Shown here piece after piece: positions 17,201 to 28,300 of a DNA stretch of 64,000 nucleotides. The notes under the pieces were generated by a model. The model made no database searches. It saw nothing but the letters and a program-made list of their open reading frames with translations, and was not told the origin of the DNA. The stretch's first letter is position 1, and each line of letters starts with the position of its first letter. The position numbers and the translations under genes were made by a program. Origin of the DNA: Callipepla californica brunnescens (taxonomy: Eukaryota; Chordata; Aves; Galliformes; Odontophoridae); the NCBI GenBank assembly GCA_023055505.1, contig JALIRH010000045.1, forward strand, positions 4,052,180 through 4,116,179. Reading direction: 5' to 3'.

Positions 17201-19928
17201 AATAACCTAAGATCTGTCACCCGTAACTGCTGATTTTTCCTTAACACCTTTTAATCCTTCGTAACACAGAATCGTGCAATATTAAATGTGTGCAGAGCGT
17301 GGCTGCTTTTCTGTTCAGCTCTTGCTTACAAATAGCCATCACTGTTTCACGTACTATTCTGTGCCTCTTAAATGAGTGCACCTCTGTTACTGAAGACACT
17401 GATAAACCTTTGCATTTTTATCCATGGCAACTGGAAATGCAGTTACGCAGGAAAGTTAATCACAGCTTTCCAAAGGCAGCTTTTCCTGAGCTCAGAAGCA
17501 GTCACAATCTCATTCACCATGACAGAAGTAATTAAATCAACACGAGAGAACCTCGTTTAGACCCCGGTGGGTGGCGGGTCTTAGGAACACCCAATGAGAT
17601 GGCAGTTTCTTTGTAGTGTGGCTGTTTGTTTTCATAGTAAGACGCAGTTTGGAAAAAAGAGTGTAATTTCCACACATAAACCCCCACAGTGCAGTGCACT
17701 GCTGAGTTCTGGCTTTAATACATTGCAAATATTTGTTGATTATTAAGACTGAGACCCCGGAGGGTACTGGTAAATGCAGGAGGCATCAGCGGGGCAGCTC
17801 GCAACAAGCAGCACTGATTGACAGAAGGAAAGCAGCAGGACATCGTCCCCCATTGGGTAAATACCTCTGCAACTACACACAGAAACTACCACTTCCATCT
17901 GAATAGAGTTTAATTATTTAACTGCATTAGCATTATCTGTTTTGCACAATCCCAGCCACAAATCCATGTCATGGGTTGCCCAGCATTATGGCTGTGATAA
18001 AGCACACAAACACATCAAGGCACAGAACTGTACCCTGACGCTTTGGACGTCAGTGATGCAGTTCCCAGAGTCAGAATGTCAGAAATGCCATCTTTGCAAT
18101 AACAGCAAAATGCAAATTCAATACATGCTTTTCCTATCAGGGAAAACTCCCAACCCAGCAGCACAACTTCCCGAATCCTCCCGAATGTTTCACTTCCACA
18201 GAATAGGTTTCCACCTCAAAGGGACACTCCTACACAAAGCAGTTGATTTTTTCTTACTCCATCCCCTCAGCAGCCCACAAAATTACAAGCTGCAAATAGC
18301 TCGGATGCTTCCGAAGTTCCCAGCAGCTCTCCAACTTCCTACCTATTTCCATAACCCACACAGAATGCTTTGTTAAAACGATTTCCTTTGCTCTTCTCAT
18401 TTTGCACTGTTTGCTGCCTCTGCAGTACCTCCGGGGCTGTTTGATTTTTCCATGGATGGGTCCGTCCTCCCCAAAAAGCCTCACACACAGTGTGCAATAA
18501 ATAGAGATATAAAACTGGTTAGATTGCCCGTATGGTCTGAGTATGCTCAAGTATTTCAGTCTTTCATGCGTGATAAAAGTACAAATGCTTATGCTCTGAA
18601 TCAGAGTTGCAGAGGCCTCAGCTCCTGCCAGATTCCTGAGCTCGTTACCATCCAATCTCAGGCACTGTACTAAGAATTGTCACCTGTTTTGTTCTGGTTC
18701 CCCTCTCTGTCTTTCTGTGATCAGCAGTAGGCATTTCTCTATTTGTCCCTGACACTGTTATCAGACTTGAGGCTTCTAACTGAATCATGAACTATTTCAC
18801 TCACTTTCCTTCCGTGGCCCAACACAGCAGTTTGATAGGGAGGACTGACTCCAGACAGGAACAGGGAGAAAAACATTTTCCTATTTCTTCTTTATTATTA
18901 AAAGAAAAATCCACCCCTTAACACAAGCAAACCAAAGCTGTTACTGCAATCAGACAATTAGAAGACTCAGGGTGTGCAGGTCACAGTAAAAAGAACGTGG
19001 AAATACACAGAGGCACAAAGGCAGCCCTGAGCACTTTTGTGCTCAAGATCTGTCTGGCATTTTCCCTGCTGTCTGCCTGTCCCTCCAGTGCGATTAACCA
19101 CGATGCCGGGGGTACAGTGCCTTGCAAATGCATGTCCCAAACAGGAAACGTTATCGCTGTCTGTGTGGCAACACACGTGGGCTCCGACTACAGAAGAAAT
19201 CAGCGGTGGATTTACCATACCCCCTCCCAGAACCCAGAGCATTCCCGTCCCCTTTTTAGTTAAGCAGGAAATCTGGTTATTGGAATACTTCAAGGCCATT
19301 GCTCAGGGCCATTCCCGCTATCTTCACTAAAACTCCTGTTAAAAAAGTGGCAACTCTATCTTAGAACGTACACACGACATTACAACGTGAACGAGAGCTA
19401 CTCCAGACCCACGTCCATGTGGAACACCAGCCAGGCAGGGGAGCTTGGGCGAGGAACGGACCATGCAGTACGTCAGAACCTGCTGACATGTGGAAGTCTG
19501 CTCCTTACCTGGTAGATCATGACTTTGAAATTCCTGCGTTTCAGGAGCTCCGCTTCGTTGGCCTCCAGCTTCTTTATCTGCCCAGCTTGCTTCTCCAGGT
19601 TCTGCCGGACGGTCTTCACGTTCACGCTCACCTTGCGCACTTTTTCCAGCATCTTGTTGACGGTGTTGCTGGTAGTGGTGTGAGCTTTGGTCAGCTTGGT
19701 TAACTCTCCCTGGATGCTGACCACCGCACTATCCATCTCTTGCTGCCTCTCCTCCAGCTGTGTTTGGGTCAGCTGGATCTGATCCACTGCTCCGATGATC
19801 TTGTCCAGAAGGGTCAGCACCATCACGCCATTGATCTGGTCTGACTTGATGGGCTCCTCGGGCACTTGCTCCTCAGAGGCCTCAGAAGCAGTTGGTGGTT
19901 CGATGATTTGCAGAGTAGTATCCTCCAT
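8223..19928 (-). CDS. CAVIN1: CAVIN1 (caveolae-associated protein 1 / PTRF)
   Basis: Cytosolic coat protein that trimerises, binds phosphatidylserine/PIP2 and caveolin, and is needed to form caveolae; it was first described as Pol I transcript release factor. Two coding exons: 19509-19928 (140 codons, starts MEDTTLQIIEP) and 8223-8888 (221 codons plus stop, ends DAVLVDKSDSE). They join in phase 0 across a GT-AG intron, giving 361 aa (human 390). Exon 1 carries the HR1 coiled coil (about residues 35-130: IKSDQINGVMVLTLLDKIIG, then QAGQIKKLEANEAELLKRRN). Exon 2 carries an acidic region, the basic leucine-rich repeat region (NLEKTRHNLEKTRHNLEK), then FTPDHTIYARSKTAVYKVP and an acidic tail, all family hallmarks. 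The MED start was chosen over an in-frame upstream ATG (19973) because it matches the human N-terminus. Confidence 0.97.
8556..8597 (-). repeat. CAVIN1: 21-nt tandem duplication inside CAVIN1 coding exon 2
   Basis: Two adjacent 21-nt units (8556-8576 and 8577-8597) differ at one base and encode repeats of the heptapeptide pattern LEKTRHN in the basic helical region. A third, diverged unit borders them. The near-identity suggests a recent duplication or homogenisation by slippage. Confidence 0.8.
12758..12774. repeat. (GT)n microsatellite
   Basis: Uninterrupted GT dinucleotide run of about 8.5 copies in the CAVIN1 intron. Confidence 0.9.
14728..14762. mobile_element. CR1 LINE 3'-end remnant
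   Basis: The string CAGAATCATAGAATCATAGG followed by GGTTGGAAG is the reverse complement of the characteristic 3' terminus of chicken repeat 1 retrotransposons (ATTCTATGATTCTATG). Only this tip is recognisable; the sequence diverges at once on the right, so this is a heavily truncated or degraded copy. It is the only CR1 match I saw in 64 kb. Confidence 0.7.
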
Positions 19929-20180
19929 GATCGCTGGGGAGTCCTGGCTAGCAGAGCCCAGACAAACTGCCACTGCAGGGAGAGAGCAGGGAAAGCTGAA
20001 CCCGAGCCTCAGCTAAACTCTGTGCTGGGAGACACGCCAGAAATGGAGAGCACAGTGCGTGGATGTCTGTGCTGAAATTCAAATGGCACAGCTCTGCAAA
20101 GCTGTCCAGTGAAACTGCCCTGCAAAATTTTCCAGGCTTGCAGGTCATTGGCTGACTCCACCTCAGCTATATAAAAGGAG
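19929..20180 (-). promoter_or_regulatory. CAVIN1: Candidate CAVIN1 5' UTR and promoter
   Basis: Upstream of the MED start, the minus strand has a CCAAT motif near 20147-20151 and an A/T block at 20168-20177 (plus TATATAAAAG, minus CTTTTATATA). The block could act as a TATA element for a start near 20140, but it reads as a better TATA box on the plus strand, so orientation is unresolved. CpG density here is modest. Confidence 0.4.
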
Positions 20181-22100
20181 CCTGCTGCCAAATGCCTGAT
20201 GACCCACCCTCTTTGAAATGATTAAAATAGTTGGAGGGCTGGCGATGGCTTTGCATGCAAACACAGGCACGGCTCAGCAAGGAATGCAAAGCTCTGAAAC
20301 TCCAACAGCCTCTCCTTCACCATAAGTCCAAAGGCATTATGAGCAATGAGAGGAAAAAACAACAACATCGAGCGAACGGCTCAGGAAGCTGCTGCAAAGA
20401 AGCACTACAGCTGTATACATTGTAGGAAGGCTGGTCTAAACAATCGCACACGTTCAAGTTCAGCTGGAAAATTCAGATCTTTTGCCAGCTGCTGGCATTT
20501 CTTCCAGTACTCTGAGAGCTTCATTTTCAATACTCCTAAAAAACGGCTGTAATTCACATTGAGTAGTTACAACAAATCACTTGTGGATCACAAAAACACA
20601 CGCTTCCACGTGTGTGAACGCACACAGTAGGCATATACACAATGTGAACAGTGTGCACCACAACTCTATGCAGTGTTTCAGACAAAAGGAATAAATATAA
20701 TTCATTCCCGAAGTGAAGCTGCTGGCCACTCCTACCTAAAAGCAGCCACCTCTGCTCTGCAGTGCCCTCCTCACCAACAAACCCCATCTCTGGGCTTCGG
20801 CGCAGGACGTGCTTCCATGTATGCAATGCAAAAATGTACTTCTAAGGAATACTCCAATACTCTGTGCTACATAGAGCGTCGCTGGTAAAACAAGCAAACA
20901 AACCAACCACCTGATTACTTCACAACTTAACAGAGTGCATAATGCTTTGAAAAATCAGGGGAGAAAATCACCCCTGTTTTGCTAACTTATAACCTCACTG
21001 ATGGCACAAGGCAAACCATAGTCTTACAGTGTTGGGTTGTGATACCACCCAACGCCCTACAACATTTGGTTTCTCCAGGCTCATCCCTCAAGCCATTGCT
21101 GGAAGAAATTCTTAATTCCTAGCATACAAGCTGGGAAACCCACTACATGCAAACAGATGTATAGGAACATTGTTCAATGGGGACTGCTTGCTGCAGTTAG
21201 CGCTTTCTGTGCCCCCGTGTTCTCTGCCACGTGACAGCTTGCTTTTCAATGCTGTTTACCCACAGCACACCATTGATCTGGATTCGGTTTCAGCAAGTTG
21301 TGTTGTGCAGCTTCCACTATAGGCATTATGTCACGCATTAAAAATAGCTTGCTTTTCTACACCCTGTTTTTTTCCTGGAGGGACCCTTTTCCTGAGCATT
21401 TCTTTCCACTGTTTGGTGCTGATGAGTCAGTTCCACGCAAAAAAACGCTTGCTCCTACCAGGCAGCGACGAAGCCCTGCAGCTGTGTGTCACCGGGGAGA
21501 TCTCTTCCGAGTGGATTCCCACACTATCTTCTGTGAAGCTTGTGTCCAGGCCAGGACACAGCCCAGCGCTCTCTTTCTAGTTCCCTCTGCGACTTTATTG
21601 CGATCTCTGTGCTTAATGTTCCCCATTTGGGAACAACAGCAACAACATCAGACTGAGACCATAAATCTACAGAGCAACACCGCCCAGCAGGACGGGGCTG
21701 TGCTTTCAGCCGTGCTATCAGTGGAACACAGCCGCTGCCCCACTCTGGGCTCTCAGCGCACGCAGCAGCCGCGCCCCGAGCTGAGATGCGATGAGTAAGA
21801 TTCTATGTTAAGCCCCATCTCATTTCAGCCATTTTCTGCAGCGGAGATGTACCAGGGGAAGCCAATAGGTGGCAAACGGCCGCCTTCCCTCTGAGCCCGA
21901 CCCGGACACGGCAGGGCAGGCGGGTCCGCCTCGGGCCCTGTGTCGCACGGGCAGTTTCTCGGTGCTCACACTGAGCAGCAGACGGGCGTCGGACCGTCGG
22001 ATCTCGCTGCGGTCAGGGCACAGCCCAGAGCAGGGCGGGCAGCGCAGCGCTCCGCACACAGCAGCCACAGACGCAGTTCGGCAGAGGACGGAAACGCGGA
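20181..22100. other. CAVIN1-ATP6V0A1 divergent intergenic region
   Basis: About 1.9 kb with no supported gene. It holds one CLEAR/M-box-like E-box CACGTGAC (21228-21235), 1.1 kb upstream of the ATP6V0A1 start codon, and an AP-1-like TGAGTCA near 21424. Nothing else was recognised. Confidence 0.6.
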
Positions 22101-22354
22101 GCGCGCGCGGCGTCACTTCGCGAATCGGCGCCGCCCGTGACGTCACCGCCCCGCGCAGTGACGTCACACCGCCGCAGTGCGGCACCGCGCGCCGCTCCGC
22201 GTCACTTCCGGAGCGCCCGGCGAGTCGCGCCGTCGCTGGGAGACGTGCGCGGTGACGTCGCGGCCGTGCGGGGCGGCACCGGGGCTGCGTGCGGCGGGGA
22301 GGCACGGCCGGGCCCTGTGCGTTCCTGCGGTGCCCTCCGTGCCGCCTGTCCGCC
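22100..22354 (+). promoter_or_regulatory. ATP6V0A1: ATP6V0A1 CpG-island promoter with clustered CREs
   Basis: CpG-rich and TATA-less. Two perfect TGACGTCA palindromes (22138-22145 and 22159-22166) lie exactly 21 bp apart, about two helical turns. A third near-perfect copy, TGACGTCG, lies at 22253-22260, with an ETS-like ACTTCCGG around 22204. Together they predict strong ATF/CREB-family input to a broadly expressed proton-pump gene. Confidence 0.7.
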
Positions 22355-25300
22355 ATGGGGGAGCTGTTCCGCAGCGAGGAGATGACGCTGGCGCAGCTTT
22401 TCCTGCAGTCCGAGGCCGCGTACTGCTGCGTCAGCGAGCTGGGCGAGCTGGGGAAGGTGCAGTTCCGCGACGTGAGTAACGGCTGCAGGGGGAGGACCCC
22501 CCGTGCCCCCCCCGTGCCCCCCTGCACCCCCCCGTGTCCCCCTGTGTCCCCCTGCACCCCCCCGTGCCCCCGCTCCCGCCCCTGGGGGTCTTTGACGCGG
22601 GATCGCCGTTGAGGGAACGTCTTTCTCTCGGCAGCTGAACCCGGACGTGAATGTGTTCCAGCGAAAATTTGTCAACGAGGTCAGGAGGTGCGAAGAAATG
22701 GACCGAAAGCTCAGTACGTCCCTGCCGCGTCCCGGTGTGCCCGCGGCGCTGCGGAGTTTGTGGGGAACGAGTAATGTAGGTTCAGCCTGCGCTGCGTTAA
22801 CAGGCACGGTGCGGATCGGGGCATTGGGGCTCCGTTCTGTTTGTCAGCGGTCAGAGTGCCTCCAAGGGTTTCTTTCCTGGTTGAAAAATAACCCGGTGTC
22901 ACCGTCTTGTAGGTGAAAGGACTCGCAGATCTGCCTGTAGGTGTGGGTTAAAGGAGCGATAGCGTGACATCAGAGTGTCCTTTCAGCTAATGTTAATGGT
23001 ACTCTCTTTCCAGGATTTGTTGAAAAGGAGATCAAAAAAGCAAATATTCCCATCATGGACACAGGTGAAAACCCAGAGGTGCCTTTTCCACGTGACATGA
23101 TTGACTTGGAGGTAATGATGTGTCTTAAGACTTCAGCAGTGTTTGGCCTTAGATGAAACGTGGCATTAACCCCATGGGTAGATATCTGTTCCATTCAGTG
23201 GCGGTCATTCATTGCCCATAGTCCCCAGCCACTGGAAATGCTGCCTCACCGTCAGTTTGGATTTAATTCACAAACACTGTTTTGGATTCTCTTTTCTCCA
23301 TGAACTGCTAGGTACTTTCACTCCCTTGAATAAGTGAAATTCCTGAAACCCACTTGGTTTTGGCAGCCCAAAGAGCGTGTCACAGATAGTCTGTGTGCAG
23401 TAGCATTATGGGGGCAGCCTCCATGGTTGTATGCAGATGGCACGGGGGTGAAAAGCTGCCTGTCTGTGTTACTGTAATAGATTTAATGGTGCTTATTTAT
23501 TGAATTGCTTATTTTTTTTTCTCTTCTCCTTTTTCCATCTTGCAGGCAAACTTTGAGAAAATTGAAAATGAGCTGAAAGAAATCAACACGAATCAGGAAG
23601 CTCTGAAAAGGAACTTCTTGGAGCTGACAGAGTTAAAGTTTATACTGCGTAAAACTCAGCAGTTTTTTGATGAGGTCAGAATACCGGGCGTGGGTCAGCA
23701 CTTGGGCAGCAGGTTCTCCCCTCTCAAACTACCATTTTATCCTCAAATATATTTTTAGTTGTTCTGGACAGCAGATTCATCTTCCTGCTTTATCTAAGAG
23801 AGCTTCTCAAATTATGTTCCATTTCTCACGCAGTACACGTAGTTAGCCGTGATTTACCTCTTCATTTATTTATTTATTTTAACTTAAACAACAGTTTCAC
23901 TAAAAACGTGTAAAATAAAAGTACTAGTAGTTCTTAAAGCACGTTGTCAGAACAGAATTTGGTGCTACGGTGAGCCTGAGATTCTGTGGTACTTGCACAG
24001 ATGAGCAGTGGTGCCTCACACAGAGGTGTTACAATCAAATTTCAGTGTTTGAAATGTTATGTGGAGATTGTTCATTAGGTCACAATACAAAGTTCACTGA
24101 AGGTAATGGGTTTATTTTTAACGTGTTGAGTGTTTGATTGAGCCCCTAAAACTCTCAGAGGTAAGTTCTAGAGAAAAACAGCATTTAAAATCATTAACAC
24201 TTTGTCAAATGAGGGCTGGGCCAGAACGGGGCATCTCTGGTGTCATTCATGATATTGTGGCCTAAAGCCTGAATGAGGGAAGACTTGGCCCTTCATCGTA
24301 AAGCATAAGTATCTCAAAACCTAGAGAGTTTTCTCAAAGTGCTCCCGTGCATTTTTTTAGAGTGGTAAATACATGTCTTCTGCTGAGAACTTGTCCAGTT
24401 TCCTCTAATCAAGGGTTCTTAATGGATGTGGTGGTGTTCACAGAAGCTGTGATCAGGAGGAGCCTGATCTGATGGGGTTTTTTTGGCTCAGGGAGCTGCC
24501 TGTTGAGGCATTAAGGTTGTTCCTGAGCCAAAACAAGCCTTCCTTGCTGCTGATGTAGATACTGCCCATATGATCAGTTGGTTGCTCATGGGATTTGTTT
24601 CAGTACTAAAAGATGTCTTCAAGTGTTGAATGCCCACCTGGAAGTTGCTGAGGGTCTTTTTGGTTCATTGAGGGTGTTAAAACTCAAACTGTTTCTCTTC
24701 ACATTGTGAACAGTGAGCTGAGCGTGAGGTCCTGACTAGCCCAGGACTTCTGAGCCTTGTGCAGTCCTGCTTATCCTCAAACACAGGATGCTTCACTTGG
24801 TCACGCTGTCATTTACACAGTACCTTCAACACTTGAAGACTTCAATAAATTGTAATCAAGATTGTGCTATTCATAGTAATAAGTTGCACAAGAAATGGCT
24901 TCCCTCTTTGTCTTTATATTTAGCATTTGAGTTTCTGCAGTGGGGATGGGAGGTTGTGCAATTCTTTCAGTTCTTGTTAGCGCAGCCATTTCTTGTTTCA
25001 ACGCTCCATGTTGATGATTATGCTCCTTTTCTTAGTCTTCTTGTCTTTGCTTATGAAGAACGGTATGGGCTGGAGAGATTTCTCTGAAAGTTTTGCCATA
25101 AGCATCCTAGAGTGTGAGCGTAAAAGAAGACTGGAAAAGTAATGGTTAATGGCATGCAGACCCTGACTTCTTCCCTCTGATTCTTCTCATCACCTGCTTT
25201 TTTTCTGTTTGTTTCTCATCTGTCATTTCTGTCTGGGCTCTGGGTTAATTGCTAGATGGTGAAGTGAATCCCTTTTAGTTCTTGTGAAAATTGACTTCTG

Positions 25301-28300
25301 TTTTGATTGTGTCCTGGAAGGGGCTTGAATTGTGTGGTGCTGTGGGCAGCAGTCCAGGGCTGGCACAGAGCAGAACTTGAATCGACAGCATAGAAAACTA
25401 AACTTCTTTCAGATGTTGAGATAAAAGGGGCTGATTGGGGTGCACACTGGAACTGAATGTGACCCGATATCACAACAAAAAAAAAACCAACCGAAAAGCC
25501 TTCACAGTGACTTTGGTGTTTCACTCACTGCTGGTGGCAGCTCTTGCTCAAAGGACATTTCCTAGAGCCTCATCTTCCTGCACTGTTTCTGGACAGCACT
25601 TTCATTTCCTTACAGTCTCTCAGCTTTTTATTCATTAAATCTTTTAATGCTGGTAGGGTATCCTTCCAGAACAGAGCGGATCTCACTATGTCATTTCCCC
25701 TCTAGAAAGAGTGTGATCATCAAATTGAAGCACTTGGGACACAAACTGAAAGCCCATGTTGTTTTCTTTTTTATACAAACAGTTCTTGTGTATGGAAGTT
25801 CTCGTTTAGCGCAGATAGTCTAGCCATTTTTTTTCCTGATCTGTTTGGTGAGGAGGATCCACCTTTTTCACACGTGCTGACATTTTTTGTTCTGTATGCT
25901 GAGCTAGGCTGGCTCGTGCCTCACCAACACCCTGAAATCTTGCTGACTGATAAATGCAATACAAGCCTCTTGAAATCCTAACTTTGTCTCATTGTTCTTC
26001 AACACCCTGAAATCTTAATGTCGAATGATTGCTCGTGTGTTTGGTGTGTATGTTTTCTTTTGGAGTACCAAACTTTTGTTGTGTTCACTGTGGAAAAAAT
26101 ATATATATATATTCATGGAGTTGGTTTGATGTTGCAAGAAGTTGACTTAAAGATGAATGAACCAGAGCTTCATTTACCTTTCCAAAGTAAATTAAGGGCT
26201 CTCCTACTTTTGTAACATCTGTAAGCTGAAGCTATTGAGCTGCATTTCTTCAGCCTTGCAAAAACTTTCCATGAGTGCTTCTTATTTGGGAGGCAATTAA
26301 AATGTTGCAGAGTTTTCCTTGGAAACTCTCGTGGGATTATTGCACAGATGAAGAAAATGTGCTGACAAACTTGCTGCTTACTTTTGCAAGGCTGTGCTGC
26401 ATGCATGCATGCATTTTATGTGTTCTACTGTCAAACTCTGCCTTCGAGGGATCGTAGTGAGCTCCCCAGTGCCGCGGTGGGGAAGAGCTGTTTACAGAAG
26501 GTGGAATTTGGCTCTCTGTGCTAAGGGCTCTGTTCATTTCTCCCATTTCACTATATAAGCTGCAGAGGTAGAAATAATTGTGACGTGGGGTTCTGGGTGA
26601 AATATGAAGGTGGTGCACAGGAGGACGTGGTCTGAGCATCCTTCTGCTCAGACTGCTGACTCTCACAAGCTACATTCCCAGGAATTCCAGTCTGCAAATT
26701 CTTTACAATGAGGGACTGTGCAGATTATGTCCTGTTTTAATGCCTAGCTGATCAGGAATTGAATAGCATCATCAGACTGCCTTAATCAATACATCTCCCA
26801 TGTCTAGAATGACAAATACAATGGATAGGGATAAATATCTTGAAGAATAACCTTTTTAGCACTTTAAGAATGTCATTAAGATGGAAGTACTGTGTTTTTC
26901 CAGGAGGGGGGATATTTTTCAGCCAATAAAGGATAGTTGTTACCTGGTACTCATAGATCTTGTGCGGATTCTGACTGCATCACAGTGATGTGTCAAGAAA
27001 CATGGAATCTGTCAAAAGATTTTCACCTGATTACAAAATGAAAAAGGTATTGCCATGTCTTTGAGACGTGGCAGAATGCAGACTCAGGTAGGGTACATAC
27101 ATCGTAACTAACTGGTTATAGGGCTGTGAACTTGCAGAGTGGAAAGCTGCCCTAAGGTTGGATAAGCTGTGGAAGTTTAGATGAGCAACAGCCCTCTGTT
27201 TGCGTACCAGAATGTTGTACATGTAAGTGTAATTCCACAGGCACTTCTGGGTGCCTTCAGCATCTTGAGCAGAAAATTCTCAAACAGGGCATTTTTGTTC
27301 TCTCCATTTAAGAGTTAAGAAAAGATGTACAAGATGTGTCATTGTTCTGTGAAAACAGAATGGCTCTTGGGAATGTAACTTGTATTTAAAACATAAGTTT
27401 CTTGGAATTCTACCTTTCTTCAGGCTTATATATCCCACAGCCTGTTCGTTCTGTTGCAGCAGCCTTCAGACCCTTCCTGTGTGGGAGCCTTGCTTAGCCA
27501 TTCCATTTCTCCCTCTCGTTGTTTTCCTTCTTGTGTGATTTTTGCTGTCTTGTCTATTACCTGTATCCTTTTTCTGCTGTTTTGTTCTCTCTTTTCCTTT
27601 GGTCTCCCCAAACTGTCTCCTGGTTCCTCGTTCCCTGCATGCCACTAACTAGTTTCATTAGATGTTAATTGATTTGTGAATTCAGGCTGAATTGCATCAT
27701 CAGCAGATGGCGGATCCAGACCTGTTGGAGGAATCCTCTTCACTCCTGGAGCCAAGTGAGATGGGAAGAGGTGCCCCGCTTCGGCTCGGGTAATGGCAAC
27801 CTGTGCTTTCTTCTGTCGTGTGTTAACATAGCTGACTTGTGGTCGTTCTGCAGAGTGCAGTGGTTTGAGTGCTGTGCTTGCAGGATTCAGGCTGGTGCTT
27901 GAAACAGATGAAGGGCTGACCTAAAACTGACTGCTGGTCTGTGTTGTTGCCCTGCATGCGTGAACTTCACACTGCGGGAAGTTTTTCCCTACATGAGGAA
28001 TTGTACTGGTCTATTCCTTGTAAATCTGTTCTGCTTTGCTTTTTCAGACACTGAGCTCTCACAGCTTTGTTGGAACCAGTAACTGTGGGCATGTAATGCT
28101 AAAAAAACCTGTAGTTTTGTGTCTTTGTCGTGGTTAGGCCTAGCTCCCATGACAAGGAGTGAAGGGACCCACGGACTGCTGCGGTCAGTCTTTAGGGTGC
28201 CAGGTGTGTGCTCTGTCAGTGCAGGGCTCACGCTGTCCCCGTTCCAGGTTCGTGGCAGGAGTGATCAACCGCGAGCGGATCCCCATGTTCGAGCGCATGC

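Larger units (their letters stand above)
8889..19508 (-). other. CAVIN1: CAVIN1 intron (10.6 kb)
   Basis: The single coding intron of CAVIN1. It contains a (GT)8 microsatellite (12758-12774), a short CR1-like remnant near 14730 and otherwise unremarkable sequence. I found no conserved exon, tRNA or other RNA gene. Many short open frames occur but none has splice-consistent or family-like sequence. Confidence 0.75.

Noticed and set aside
20673..21798. Small open frames in the CAVIN1-ATP6V0A1 spacer as a possible novel gene
   Set aside because: Short, with no family resemblance and no consistent splice sites.
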